Source: Alphaproteobacteria bacterium
GTDB taxonomy: Bacteria > Pseudomonadota > Alphaproteobacteria > Micropepsales > Micropepsaceae
DNA: 64,000 nucleotides
Assembly: GCA_947462105.1 (NCBI GenBank)
Contig: CANHNJ010000008.1
Span: forward strand, 29,676 to 93,675
Direction of reading: 5' to 3'
The translations under genes were made by a program, and so were the position numbers. The notes beneath the pieces were generated by a model, which saw only the letters and a program-made list of their open reading frames with translations, was not told the origin of the DNA and searched no databases. Shown here one piece after another: positions 37,216 to 46,187 of this stretch; within the stretch, counting starts at the first letter, position 1; the number at the start of each line of letters is the position of its first letter.

Positions 37216-38382
37216 TCAGACCTCGGCGCGCTGGCGCGGCGCCATGCCGTCGATCACTTCCACCTGCTTGATCACCGAGGACTCGGGCTTGGCCCGCTCG
37301 CCGAAGCCGCTGGAGAAGTCCTGGAAGATGGCCGAAAGCTCTTCGGCGTCGATCAGGGTGGGGGCGCCCGCCGGGAAACGGTAGCGCCAGAAGCTGACGA
37401 TATGGGAAATCGCGCCCAGCTTCTCGCCCAGCTCCAGGAACATGTAGGGCGCCGAGAGCAGGAAGTCGCGGAAGGTCTTGGGGGCCTGGTGCGCGACCAG
37501 TTCCTGGAACGAGGAATCATAAACGGCCAGCGTCTTGGTGACGTGGTTGCCGTTGTCGCGCACCATCTCGATGATGTTGCGGCGGGCCGAGGCCAGGAAG
37601 ATTTTCTGCTCGGCGGTGACGGGGCCGTGCGGTGTGATGCTGTTGATCTGGCGCAGCACGCCCATCACGTCGTGCCAGAACTTTTCCATCGACCATTTGT
37701 AATAGAGGAAGCCGCGCCAGCTGAAGACGCCTTCGCGGAAGTCGTTGCCGGTCAGGCCCAGCGTCAGGCGCAGCGGCTCCAGCTTCTCGTCGACGCGGCT
37801 GGACAGCATGGCCGAAACCATGCGGTTGGAACTGTCGGAGCCTGCGCCCCCGCCCGCCAGCGCCACCAGGCGCGACAGTTCGCCCGTGACGAAGCGGTGC
37901 ATGCGCTCCTGGTCGCCCTCGCTGATCGAGAAGTAGCAGGGCGCGACCTCGATCTCGTGGTTGCGCAGATGTTCTCGCAGCAGGAAGGGATCGAGGGACG
38001 GCACCGTATCGAGCAGGCGCATGACGTTGTAGTCGCGCTCCAGCTGCTCGTCACGATAGCTGCCCATCTGGCGCAGCGCCTCGCGATAGCCGCGCTGTTC
38101 GACGAAGAGGGAGCGGCCGCCGGCCCGCAGGTTGCCCTCGTCGAAGGGGGTGATGATCTTGGTTGCCGAGGAGCGCGGGCTGGCAAACAGATAGGTCTCG
38201 TCGGCGCGGGCGCGGTGTTTGATGATGAAGGTGCGGTTGATGATGGGCGACAGGAAGAGCGGCTTTTCGCCATGCTCCGGGTTGTTGGCGTTGTCGCGCG
38301 CGATCTTGAAAAGGTTGAGCACCCGGCTGGTCGAGGCACCGGACAGGGCATCCAGAATGCGGACAGAACGGTCAGACGCCAC
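37216..38382 (-). CDS. conserved-looking hypothetical protein, 388 residues
   Basis: A soluble, charged 388-residue protein without signal peptide or membrane helices. Features include ARADETYLFASPRSSATKII near the N-terminus, HLRNHEIEVAPCYFSISEG, FSWRGFLYYKWSMEKFWHDV and a C-terminal VIKQVEVIDGMAPRQ. Composition and codon use are ordinary, so it is surely coding. I recognise no domain. It is divergent from a metallo-hydrolase gene. A structural or regulatory cytoplasmic role is possible. Confidence 0.75.
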   Translation of the reverse strand: MASDRSVRILDALSGASTSRVLNLFKIARDNANNPEHGEKPLFLSPIINRTFIIKHRARADETYLFASPRSSATKIITPFDEGNLRAGGRSLFVEQRGYREALRQMGSYRDEQLERDYNVMRLLDTVPSLDPFLLREHLRNHEIEVAPCYFSISEGDQERMHRFVTGELSRLVALAGGGAGSDSSNRMVSAMLSSRVDEKLEPLRLTLGLTGNDFREGVFSWRGFLYYKWSMEKFWHDVMGVLRQINSITPHGPVTAEQKIFLASARRNIIEMVRDNGNHVTKTLAVYDSSFQELVAHQAPKTFRDFLLSAPYMFLELGEKLGAISHIVSFWRYRFPAGAPTLIDAEELSAIFQDFSSGFGERAKPESSVIKQVEVIDGMAPRQRAEV

Positions 38383-38498
38383 GGCTATGATCCCGGTGAT
38401 GAAAACGTGTGAAATAGCGGGCGATCATGGCGCCGGGTTCGTAAGGATTGCTTTAACGCGTTGGATAAACCGCGGAAAAGGCGGATAAATTGCCCGCC

Positions 38499-39353
38499 AT
38501 GCGCCAGATTTCGCTGCCTTCCGGGTACAACTGCAGCTTCACCGCCCCGGTGGGCCTGCCCGTCGCCCTGTCGCCGCTGGTGACGCGGGTGCTGGCGCCC
38601 AACCCCGGTCCCTTCACCTTTCGCGGCACCGGGGTCTATCTGGTCAGTGCCGGTGTCGAGGTTGCGGTGATCGATCCGGGGCCACTGCAGGACGATCACA
38701 TCGCGGCGCTGCTGCGGGCCATCGGCACGCGCCGCGTCAGCCACATCCTGATCACCCACACCCACAGCGACCATTCGCAAGGCGCCGATGCGCTGAAGGC
38801 GCTGACCGGCGCGAAGACTTACGGCTTCGGGCCGCAAGGCGCGGCCAGCACCGGCGAAGAGGCCGATGACACCGATTTTATTCCCGATGTGCGGCTGCGC
38901 GATGGCGATGTCATTGCCGGTGACGGCTTCACCCTGTCGGTGCTGCACACGCCGGGCCATGCCTCCAACCATCTCTGCTATGGGCTGGACGAAGCACGTG
39001 CGCTTTTCACGGGCGATACGGTGATGGGCTGGTCTTCCAGCGTCATTGCCCCGCCCGATGGCGACATGGGCGCCTATCTGCAAAGCCTGAAGCGGCTGAT
39101 CGCGCGGGATGATGCGATGCTCTATCCCACCCACGGCGCGCCCATTGCCGAACCGGCAGCCTACATGACGGCGCTGCTGGCGCACCGGCTGGCCCGCGAA
39201 GCGGCGATCCTGGCGGCGCGGGCGCGCGGCGTCATGGATGTGGCGGGGCTGGTGGACGAAATCTATGCCGGTCTTGATCCGGTCCTGCGCCCGGCAGCGG
39301 CGCTGACCGTGCTGGCGCACCTGCAGAAGCTGGAGCGCGACGGGCCAGGCTGA
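38499..39353 (+). CDS. MBL-fold metallo-hydrolase, LACTB2/glyoxalase II-like
   Basis: A 284-residue hydrolase. HTHSDHSQGAD is the metal motif, with later ligands in LHTPGHASNHLCY, LFTGDTVMGW and PTHGAP. The C-terminal winged-helix domain (AAALTVLAHLQKLERDG) is typical of the LACTB2 group, some of which cleave RNA and others thioesters. ATG at 38499 is preferred over TTG at 38490. Its stop directly abuts the convergent DUF1499 gene. Confidence 0.9.
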   Translation: MRQISLPSGYNCSFTAPVGLPVALSPLVTRVLAPNPGPFTFRGTGVYLVSAGVEVAVIDPGPLQDDHIAALLRAIGTRRVSHILITHTHSDHSQGADALKALTGAKTYGFGPQGAASTGEEADDTDFIPDVRLRDGDVIAGDGFTLSVLHTPGHASNHLCYGLDEARALFTGDTVMGWSSSVIAPPDGDMGAYLQSLKRLIARDDAMLYPTHGAPIAEPAAYMTALLAHRLAREAAILAARARGVMDVAGLVDEIYAGLDPVLRPAAALTVLAHLQKLERDGPG

Positions 39354-40133
39354 TCAGCGGGCGCGGCGCTTTTCCAGGAACAGCTTCACATGATCGCCAT
39401 TGGCGCCGTCATCGATCTGGTCGTAACGGCTCTGCGAACGGATGACGGTGCGCGCGCCCCGGCCCGAGGCGCGCGCTTCCACCACGATGTCAGAGATGCG
39501 GCCGAACCAGAAGCTGGCGGTGGTGGCCTCGATGCGGCGGGTCTTGTCGTTGAAGGCGACAATGGTCCAGCCGGTTTTCTTCACCGCCTCGAAGTCGCGC
39601 CAGAAATAGACCGCGCCGGGATCGGCGGCGCCGGGCACGAAACCGGCAGCCGGCCGCAACTGGTTGAAGTAATGGTCGTGCAGCACATAGGAGACGGTGT
39701 GCATCTCGCCGTCATAGGCAATCTGGCGCGCGCCATCGAAGGCCGGGGCGTTGGCGCCCGCACCGCGCTGCTTGAGCAGCTCCACGAAATGCGGGGGATC
39801 ATCGGTGTCGGTGGTGACGTCGTAGAGCGCCGGTGTGTTCAGCCGCCGGATCGTGTTCGCTGCCGGCGGATAGAGCAGCAGCAGCGCGCCGATGAAGGCC
39901 GTCAGTCCCAGGCGGCGGCCGCTGCCGTCATTGCGCTTCAGGGCGCGGGCTGTCCACAGCCCGCCCAGCGCCAGCGCCACCAACCCTGCCGCCACCGCCA
40001 GGATCATCAGGCGGTAGCCATCGACATAGGCAAGGACGCCCAGGCGCACGCCGGCAATGGCGGCAGCCGCGATCAGGGCCGCCAGCACGAAGGCGGCGAA
40101 GCCAGAACGCGCGGCGGCCAGTTGGGAAGGCAT
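39354..40133 (-). CDS. DUF1499 domain-containing membrane protein
   Basis: A 259-residue protein with three N-terminal membrane helices followed by a DUF1499 domain (WRDFEAVKKTGWTIVAF, RRIEATTASFWFGRISDIVV, RSQSRYDQIDDGANGDHV). The function of DUF1499 is unknown. The long open frame upstream of the ATG at 40133 is not conserved-looking. It is divergent from the aminotransferase gene. Confidence 0.85.
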   Translation of the reverse strand: MPSQLAAARSGFAAFVLAALIAAAAIAGVRLGVLAYVDGYRLMILAVAAGLVALALGGLWTARALKRNDGSGRRLGLTAFIGALLLLYPPAANTIRRLNTPALYDVTTDTDDPPHFVELLKQRGAGANAPAFDGARQIAYDGEMHTVSYVLHDHYFNQLRPAAGFVPGAADPGAVYFWRDFEAVKKTGWTIVAFNDKTRRIEATTASFWFGRISDIVVEARASGRGARTVIRSQSRYDQIDDGANGDHVKLFLEKRRAR

Positions 40134-40305
40134 GGGTGAAAATCCGGGGCGGGAGCGGCCTGAACCTAATTCCGCCCCGCGCGGCATGCAATTGCGATCT
40201 GCCGATTTGGTGCTGGGCGCGGCGGAATTGCGCGTTAGAGTTCCCAAAACACTTGGTCGTGTGGTCACTTTATATCGGGGCCGACGCTTCCGCCGGGGCA
40301 ACGCC

Positions 40306-41684
40306 ATGACTTTGACAAACATGCAGGCGCGCGATGTCGCCAGCCTGATTCATCCCTTCACCAACCTGAAGCTGCTGGGGCAGACCGGCCCCAACATTCT
40401 GGAGCGGGGCAAGGGCGTCTTTGTCTACGACACGGACGGCAAGGAATATCTGGAGGCGATGTCCAGCCTGTGGTGCGTGGCGCTGGGCTGGGGCGAGGAA
40501 GAACTGGTCGAAGCCGCCGCCGAACAGATGCGCCGCCTCGCCTTCGTGCACATCTTCGCCGGCAAGAGCCACGATCCCGCCATCGCCCTGGCGGATAAGC
40601 TGAAGGAGATCGCGCCCTTTCCCGTCGGCAAGGTCTTCTTCGCCAATTCCGGCTCGGAGGCGAATGACAGCCAGGTCAAGTTTCGCTGGTACGCCGCCAA
40701 TGCACGCGGCCTGCCCGCGAAGAAAAGATCATCTCCCGGCGCGGCGGCTATCACGGCACGACGCTGGCCGCGACCAGCCTGACCGGCTTGGACATCATCC
40801 AGGATGGCTTCGACGCGCCGCTGGGCTTTGCCCGCCAGGTCAGCGCGCCGCATTATTATCGCGGGGCGCAGGCCGGCGAGAGCGAGGCGGATTATGTCGC
40901 GCGCCTGGCCGCCGAACTGGAAGCGCTGATCGTGGCGGAAGGCCCCGAAACGGTGGCCGCCATGTTCGCAGAGCCGGTGATGGGCGCGGGCGGCGCGATG
41001 ATCCCGCCGGCCGGATATTTTCCCGCCATCATGAACGTGCTGAACCGTCATGGCATCGGCATGATCGATGACGAGGTGGTCTGCGGTTTTGGCCGCACCG
41101 GCAAGTGGTTCGGCTGCCAGACCTATGACTATCAGCCCGACAGCATGTCGCTGGCCAAGGCGCTGTCATCCGCCTATGTGCCGACCTCGGCCGTGCTACT
41201 CTCGCCCGAGTTGAGCGAGATCGTGGAAAGCGAGGCCAAGCGCATCGGCACGCTGGGGCATGGCTTCACCTATACCGGCCATCCGGTGGCCAGCGCGGTG
41301 GCGCTGAAGACCATCGAGATCTACCAGCGGCGCGACATTGTCGGCCATGTGCGCAAGGTGGCGCCGCTGTTCGCGGCCCGGCTACGCAAGCTGATGGACA
41401 ATCCGCTGGTGGGCGACGCGCAAGGCGTCGGCCTGCTGGCCGGGCTGGAGCTGGTGGCCGATCGAAAGACCAAGGCGCGTTTTGCGGCCAGCGCCGGGGT
41501 CGGCCCGGCCTGTGGCCGCTATTGCCTGAAAGAAGGGCTGGTGATCCGGCCGCTCAACGATGATCGGCTTGCGATCTGCCCGCCGCTGATCATCACCGAA
41601 GCTGAGATCAACGAACTGTTTGATCGCTTCGAGCGCGGCCTGCGCAAGACGCTGGACTGGGCCACCCGCGAAAAGCTGGTTTAG
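40306..41684 (+). pseudogene. class III aminotransferase with a one-base frameshift
   Basis: The product resembles omega-amino-acid:pyruvate aminotransferases (LWCVALGWGEEELVEAAAEQ, FFANSGSEANDSQVKF, DDEVVCGFGRTGKWFG, PLP-Lys in MSLAKALSSAY). The first frame breaks at an A-run (40723-40726) and ends at 40782. Adding one base restores KKKIISRRGGYHGTTLAATS and joins the second frame, giving 459 residues, the normal family length. All catalytic segments are otherwise intact, so this is either a sequencing/assembly slip or a very recent mutation. Substrate unknown. Confidence 0.85.
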
Positions 41685-41878
41685 CTCGCCAGCACCAGCG
41701 GCGTGACATCGCGGGCATAGACCAGCGCCTGGCCCTGCCACACTTCCAGCCGTTCGGCGCTGGGCAGCTTCATCGCATGGGCCAGCACGCGCGCCCGGCG
41801 TTCGTCATCGCACATCGCCGAGAAGGCATGCGCGAGAAAGCCGGCAGCATCGAGGTAGCGGATGTCATAGGCGGGCAT
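41681..41878 (-). CDS. small hypothetical protein
   Basis: A 65-residue protein from ATG at 41878 (MPAYDIRYLDAAGFLAHAF). It is helical with DDERRARVLAHAMK and ends with WQGQALVYARDVTPLVLAS. It resembles short alphaproteobacterial proteins of unknown function. Its stop overlaps the aminotransferase stop. A longer frame reaches 41926 with no better ribosome site. Confidence 0.55.
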   Translation of the reverse strand: MPAYDIRYLDAAGFLAHAFSAMCDDERRARVLAHAMKLPSAERLEVWQGQALVYARDVTPLVLAS

Positions 41879-42089
41879 GGCGGCTCTCCGTTTTCCAGCA
41901 CATATCCCCGCCTGGCTGCGAGACATTCTTTGCTGTCCTTCGCACGCCGTTCTTTCAGTCTATTTGCAAGACGCGGGCGCAAAAGTCGCGTGACGTTTTG
42001 GTAAAATCGCCGGCGATATTTTCGGAACGATGTGATGGCCCGCACGTTTCCGGCTCGCTGACCGGATTTCGCTTTCAGGAGATGTGTTC

Positions 42090-42725
42090 ATGTCTGCCCC
42101 TTTCAAGCTGGCGCCGCTGCCCTATGACCCGTCCGCGCTGGAGCCGGTGATTTCCGCCCGGACATTGTCGTTCCATTACGGCAAGCATCACCAGACCTAT
42201 GTGGACACACTCAACAAGCTGGTCGCAGGCACGCCATATGCCGACATGGCGCTGGAGAAGATCGTCGCGGCGACGGCAAAAGCTGTTGCGCCCGCAGACA
42301 AGAAGATCTTCAACAGCGCGGCGCAGATCTGGAACCATGATTTCTACTGGCACAGTCTGTCGCCGGTGAAGACAGCGCCCACCGGCAAGCTGGCGTCCGC
42401 CATCGCGCGCGATTTCGGCAGCACCGCCGAACTGATCGCCAGGCTGGCCGAAGCGGGCAAGGACCAGTTCGGCTCTGGTTGGGCCTGGCTGGTGTCGAAG
42501 GGCAGCACGCTTGCGGTCGAAAAGACCGGCAATGCCGCAACCCCGATGAGCGAGGGCACCAATTGCCTGCTCACCATCGATGTCTGGGAGCATGCCTACT
42601 ATCTCGATTACCAGAATGCGCGGCCCAAATATCTCGAAGCCGTGCTGGAGCAGCTGCTGAACTGGAATACTGCCGCCGCGAATCTTGAGAAGGAATCGCA
42701 ACCGGTCCGTTCGGCCCTCGCGTAA
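42090..42725 (+). CDS. sodB: superoxide dismutase, iron type
   Basis: A 211-residue Fe/Mn SOD disproportionating superoxide in the cytosol. Ligands are visible in LSFHYGKHHQTYV (His29), NHDFYWHSL and DVWEHAYYLDYQNARP. The AAQIWNH glutamine position points to the iron type. AGGAG lies seven bases before the ATG. It is probably monocistronic, divergent from the small gene at 41681. Confidence 0.95.
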   Translation: MSAPFKLAPLPYDPSALEPVISARTLSFHYGKHHQTYVDTLNKLVAGTPYADMALEKIVAATAKAVAPADKKIFNSAAQIWNHDFYWHSLSPVKTAPTGKLASAIARDFGSTAELIARLAEAGKDQFGSGWAWLVSKGSTLAVEKTGNAATPMSEGTNCLLTIDVWEHAYYLDYQNARPKYLEAVLEQLLNWNTAAANLEKESQPVRSALA

Positions 42726-42824
42726 TACTATACGCTCTCAACTGCTGAAAAATCCTTCGCGCTTTGCGCGGATGCGCTTGATTTTGCTGCGCCGCGTCAA
42801 GCTTTTTGACGTTGACGCGCACGC

Positions 42825-42844
42825 AAAAGCAGGAGCATGCTTTT
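42825..42844 (+). terminator. possible terminator downstream of sodB
   Basis: AAAAGCA (42825-42831) pairs with TGCTTTT (42838-42844) around six bases, with T-richness inside the right arm. A second inverted repeat GCGTCAA/TTGACGC (42794-42818) lies just before. They are 100 bases past sodB and before the merR gene, so they may instead be regulatory. Confidence 0.35.
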
Positions 42845-42923
42845 GTCCTACAAGAACGCCGCGAGACCTGTGGAGCAGGTTTCGTAGGTGAGTTGAAGCA
42901 AGCATTCCGCCGGGGGGATTGGG

Positions 42924-43307
42924 ATGGCGAGCACCTTTACCATTCGACAGTTGACCAAGGAGTTTGGGGTAACAGCCCGGGCTTTGCGGTTCTATGAGGA
43001 AGAAGACCTGATCGCGCCGGCACGGCGCGGCCAGACACGGCTGTACAATGCGCGCGACCGCGCCAGGATCGTGCTGATCCTGCGCGGACGGCGCGTCGGC
43101 TTCAGCCTGGCGGAATTGCGGGAATTGCTGGACCTGTATGAAGGGCCCGGCGGCAGTTCAGGCCAGATGGTCGAGGCGCGGCGCAAGTTCCAGGAACGCA
43201 TCGCTGTGCTGGAGCGCCAGAAGGTCGATATCGAGCAGTCGCTGAGCGAGTTGCGGGACGGCATTCAGAGCATCGACAGTGCCCTGAGCGCCCAGATGGC
43301 CAACTAG
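42924..43307 (+). CDS. MerR family transcriptional regulator
   Basis: A 127-residue regulator. The winged helix (TIRQLTKEFGVTARALRFYE, RLYNARDRARIVLILRG) is followed by the dimerising coiled coil (RRKFQERIAVLERQKVDIEQ). No cysteine effector site is present, which argues against metal sensing. Members of this type often control fatty-acid or branched-chain CoA breakdown, but no such genes are adjacent. GGGGGGATTGGG lies before the ATG. Confidence 0.9.
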   Translation: MASTFTIRQLTKEFGVTARALRFYEEEDLIAPARRGQTRLYNARDRARIVLILRGRRVGFSLAELRELLDLYEGPGGSSGQMVEARRKFQERIAVLERQKVDIEQSLSELRDGIQSIDSALSAQMAN

Positions 43308-43509
43308 CGCCGGAACAGCCGTTGCAGCGACAGGCGCAGCCGGGTGAAGAAGCCCGGCGCGTGCGGACGCTCATCGTGGAAAACGGAAACCAGGTGACCC
43401 AGCATGTCATGCCCCTTTTCGAGCGGTGCGCGATCAAAGGCGGAAGACTTGAGGGCCCGCCGTTTGACCGTGTACGGAACAAGGCTGCGCCCGAAGGGTT
43501 AACCGGGGC

Positions 43510-43830
43510 TTAACGCGGCGGCGCCGGCAATCCGCCGCCGATCAACGTGTTGCTCTGGGTCTGCGCCCGGCCACGGCAGGCGCCATAGCCTTCGTTCCAG
43601 CCCCGGCGATAGGCCGGATTGCCCGCATAGGCGTCGCGGTCGCGCAACTGGGTGTCGGCGCGCGGGTTGGCGCTGGCATTGGTGCTGGCGCAGCCATCGC
43701 CATAGCCCGCCCGATAGTCCGGCGAGGCGCGCATCGCGCGGGTGCCCTTGCTTTCAAACAGAGCGCAGCCACCGAGCAGCGGCAGCAGCACCAGGAGCAG
43801 GAGCGGTGTCGTCAAGGAACGGTTCATCAT
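43510..43830 (-). CDS. putative lipoprotein
   Basis: A 106-residue protein with a lipoprotein signal (LLLLVLLPLLGGC, Cys22 as the lipidation site). The mature part has two repeats of a Y-R-x-G pattern (SPDYRAGYGDGCAST and NPAYRRGWNEGYGACRG), each with a cysteine, so it may form a disulfide. The function is unknown. Two ATGs at 43827 and 43830 are equivalent. Confidence 0.75.
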   Translation of the reverse strand: MMNRSLTTPLLLLVLLPLLGGCALFESKGTRAMRASPDYRAGYGDGCASTNASANPRADTQLRDRDAYAGNPAYRRGWNEGYGACRGRAQTQSNTLIGGGLPAPPR

Positions 43831-43906
43831 GCTGTTTTACTGCGGATTAACGGGGCCGGGGGTTAAATTCGTCACAAAGCAGGGTCAGGCCAAAGGCTGG
43901 CCGATC

Positions 43907-44464
43907 ATGGGGTGTGGCATGGAACGGGCGGACTTCGCAGGACTGCGCATCATGCTGCTGGCGGGCAAGAGCCACGGCGCCATGACGCTGCGCTCGGTGC
44001 TGACCATCGCCGGCGTCATCAAGCTCGTGCTGGTGGACCAGTCCCGCCGCGCCATCGAGCTGCTCACGATGGAGCATTTCGACGCCGTCTTCGCTGAGGA
44101 ATGCTGCGATCCGGTCGATGCCATGACCTTCCCGCTGGCGGTGCGCCACAAGCACGGCATCTGCAATCCCATGATCCCGATCTTCGTCTTCCAGGAGCGG
44201 GCCCGGCGCAGCAATGTCGAGCAGGCCCGCGATACCGGCGCCACCGATTTCCTGACCTGCCCGGTCAGCCCCAAGACGGTGATGGCCAAGCTGGAGGCCA
44301 CCCTGGTCGCGCCCCGGCCCTTCATCAAGGCGCCGGAATTTTTCGGGCCGGATCGCCGCGCCAAGGCGCGCCCCATCTGGTATGGCAGCGACCGCCGCGT
44401 CCGCGCCCCCAAGAAGGTCCAGGTGCTGAAGGGCGGTCTGCCGCCGGATTCCTTCCTGATCTGA
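43907..44464 (+). CDS. degenerate response-regulator receiver protein
   Basis: A 185-residue protein with a CheY-like fold and a GPDRR-type basic tail (FFGPDRRAKARPIWYGSDRR). The receiver lacks the acidic pair (RIMLLAGKS), the phospho-acceptor position reads FDAVFAEE (Glu64), and the conserved Lys is Cys118 (DFLTCPVSPK). Phosphorylation is therefore unlikely; Glu could mimic the active state. ATG at 43907 has AAAGG upstream; ATG at 43919 is an alternative. It is divergent from the lipoprotein gene. Confidence 0.82.
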   Translation: MGCGMERADFAGLRIMLLAGKSHGAMTLRSVLTIAGVIKLVLVDQSRRAIELLTMEHFDAVFAEECCDPVDAMTFPLAVRHKHGICNPMIPIFVFQERARRSNVEQARDTGATDFLTCPVSPKTVMAKLEATLVAPRPFIKAPEFFGPDRRAKARPIWYGSDRRVRAPKKVQVLKGGLPPDSFLI

Positions 44465-44715
44465 CCGGGTAGAGAAAAAATTCCCACATCTTGCGGTTGA
44501 TTTTTGGCCCGCCCGGGGCACTGGGTGGCGAAGGGGAATTGTGACCTATCCACCGCCCAAAAAATAGCTTTCAGGCGTTAAATCCCGTTCTGATAAGAAA
44601 ATTTTCTGATCAAGTACAATCTGTGGTCAATATTCCTATCATCCCCCTGTTTGGAGTATAGGACAGTTGTCCTGTTATGCGGGAAGTTCGCCCCTTCAAA
44701 CAGGGATGACGCTTG

Positions 44716-45056
44716 ATGGGGACGTTTCAGGATCCGATGGTTTTTCTCACCTCGCAGCGTGTTGGTCTGGGCAAGACCATCGCGATGCAGATCTACGCCG
44801 TCGGGGTGGCGGAAATGCAGAGGCCGACGCGGGGCCGGCCGCGCGCGGCGCGGGCCCGGCAGATCGCCGTCCATCTGGCGCGCAGCGTTTTCGCCCTAAG
44901 CCATGCCCAGCTTGCTGCCGAGTTTGGCCGCGATCGTTCCACCATCTGCCATGCCTGCAACCTGATCGACCGGCTGCGGGGCAGGATGACGAAGTGGATG
45001 TGACGCTGCGCTGGATGGAGGCGCATCTGCGCCGCGTCACGGGGATCACGTCATGA
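44716..45056 (+). pseudogene. DnaA domain IV-like HTH protein with an apparent frameshift
   Basis: The frame from ATG 44716 encodes RQIAVHLARSVFALSHAQLA and EFGRDRSTICHACNLIDRL, matching the DnaA C-terminal DNA-binding domain, and then stops at 45003. Inserting one base in the G-run 44978-44981 continues as DRLRGQDDEVDVTLRWMEAHLRRV and ends at 45056. That gives a 113-residue protein with an ATGA overlap to the DUF6456 gene, the usual layout. So the short 95-residue version is likely an artefact or fresh mutation. No AAA+ domain exists; it is a regulator rather than an initiator. Confidence 0.75.
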
Positions 45057-45871
45057 CCCGGCTGGCGGAGGCAGAGATCGCGCGCGAGGCGCGGCGGGTG
45101 CTGCGCCGGCTGGCGGCCCCGCGCACGGCGCTGTTCGCCCGCGCCACGGATTATGCGGTGGCGCGCGGCGCGGCGGCGGCAGCCCAGTCGCGGCTGACGC
45201 TGGGCACCGCGTTCGTCCAGGCCTTTGCCCGCGCGGGATGGATCGTGCCGGACGGGCCGGACCGTTTCGTGCTGGCGCAGGAAGGCCGGGCTTTCCTGGT
45301 GCGCAGTCTTGGCGGGCCCGATCGTTTCGCCGATCAGCATCGGGACATGCAGGCCCGGACGCTGGTTGATGGCGCCACCAGCCGCATGGTGCAGGTCAAT
45401 ATCGGCGAGTCGCCGCTGGCGCGGCTGCAATCGCGCGGCCTGGTGGATGGGGTCCAGTTCGCGGCGGGCGAAAAACTGCGCCGCGATTACACGCTGGCCC
45501 AGCTCACGCCGCGCATGGGCGTGGACCTGTCTGCGCCGGTGGTGTCGGGCGGCGGGCGCGGCGTTGGCGCCGATACGGTGAGCGACATTGCGGTGGCGGC
45601 GCGACAGCGTTTTTCGCGCGCCATGGTGGCGGCGGGGCCGGGCCTGTCGGACCTGGCGTTTGAAGTCTGCTGCGACCTGGCTTCACTGGAGCGGGCCGAA
45701 GCGCAGCGCGGCTGGACGAAACGCTCGGGCCGCGTGGTGCTGATGCTGGCGCTGGACCGGCTGGCGATGCATTACGGCATGAACATCACGCGCAAACACG
45801 CACCCATTCGCGCTTGGCATGTCGAAGATACGCGGCTGGAAATTCGAGAAGACTCGGGCCCGGCAGCGTAG
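45053..45871 (+). CDS. DUF6456 domain-containing protein
   Basis: A 272-residue protein. VNIGESPLARLQSRGLVDGV and AAGEKLRRDYTLAQLTPRMG are the DUF6456 core, followed by AVAARQRFSRAMVAAGPGLSD and LERAEAQRGWTKRSGRVVL, which looks like a helix-turn-helix region near the C-terminus. It follows the DnaA-like HTH gene in the same operon. Likely a DNA-binding regulator; the function is not established. Confidence 0.88.
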   Translation: MTRLAEAEIAREARRVLRRLAAPRTALFARATDYAVARGAAAAAQSRLTLGTAFVQAFARAGWIVPDGPDRFVLAQEGRAFLVRSLGGPDRFADQHRDMQARTLVDGATSRMVQVNIGESPLARLQSRGLVDGVQFAAGEKLRRDYTLAQLTPRMGVDLSAPVVSGGGRGVGADTVSDIAVAARQRFSRAMVAAGPGLSDLAFEVCCDLASLERAEAQRGWTKRSGRVVLMLALDRLAMHYGMNITRKHAPIRAWHVEDTRLEIREDSGPAA

Positions 45872-45902
45872 CCGCCGGGCGGCGGATGGGGGTTAAAGCA
45901 AA

Positions 45903-46187
45903 CTAATAACCGCGTTCCTTGCGGGCGGCTTCGATTTCGGCCTTGACGTCGTTCAGGGTGCGGCCTTCGCGGGGTGTCAGCCCGACGGCAGAAGCAAGAC
46001 CAAGGGCGCCGGCGCATGCGGGTATGCTGCACGCCGAATTCTGCGAGAGACCGCTAGCAGAATCCTGGCGTGAAGCGGGGGGGGAAGGGTGCAATGCGCC
46101 GGCGCCCGGCCGGCCCAGGCCCAGATCAGGTTCGTGCGGCGTCAACAGTGACACGATACTGATCGCGATGAGAGCCCGGAAAATCAT
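45903..46187 (-). CDS. small hypothetical protein, possibly exported
   Basis: A 94-residue frame starting MIFRALIAISIVSLL, which could be a weak signal or anchor, and ending RTLNDVKAEIEAARKERGY, a charged helical tail that looks authentic. The middle is proline- and alanine-rich and unlike a folded domain. No clear Shine-Dalgarno precedes the ATG. It may be a diverged or partly decayed gene. Confidence 0.4.
   Translation of the reverse strand: MIFRALIAISIVSLLTPHEPDLGLGRPGAGALHPSPPASRQDSASGLSQNSACSIPACAGALGLASAVGLTPREGRTLNDVKAEIEAARKERGY

Noticed and set aside
43308..43509. Possible short gene between merR and the lipoprotein gene
   Set aside because: Frames there are short, lack starts with ribosome sites, and show no family features.
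44601..44715. AT-richer stretch before the DnaA-like gene considered as a replication origin
   Set aside because: No cluster of DnaA boxes (TTATCCACA-like) and no origin-typical neighbours; it is more likely just a promoter.
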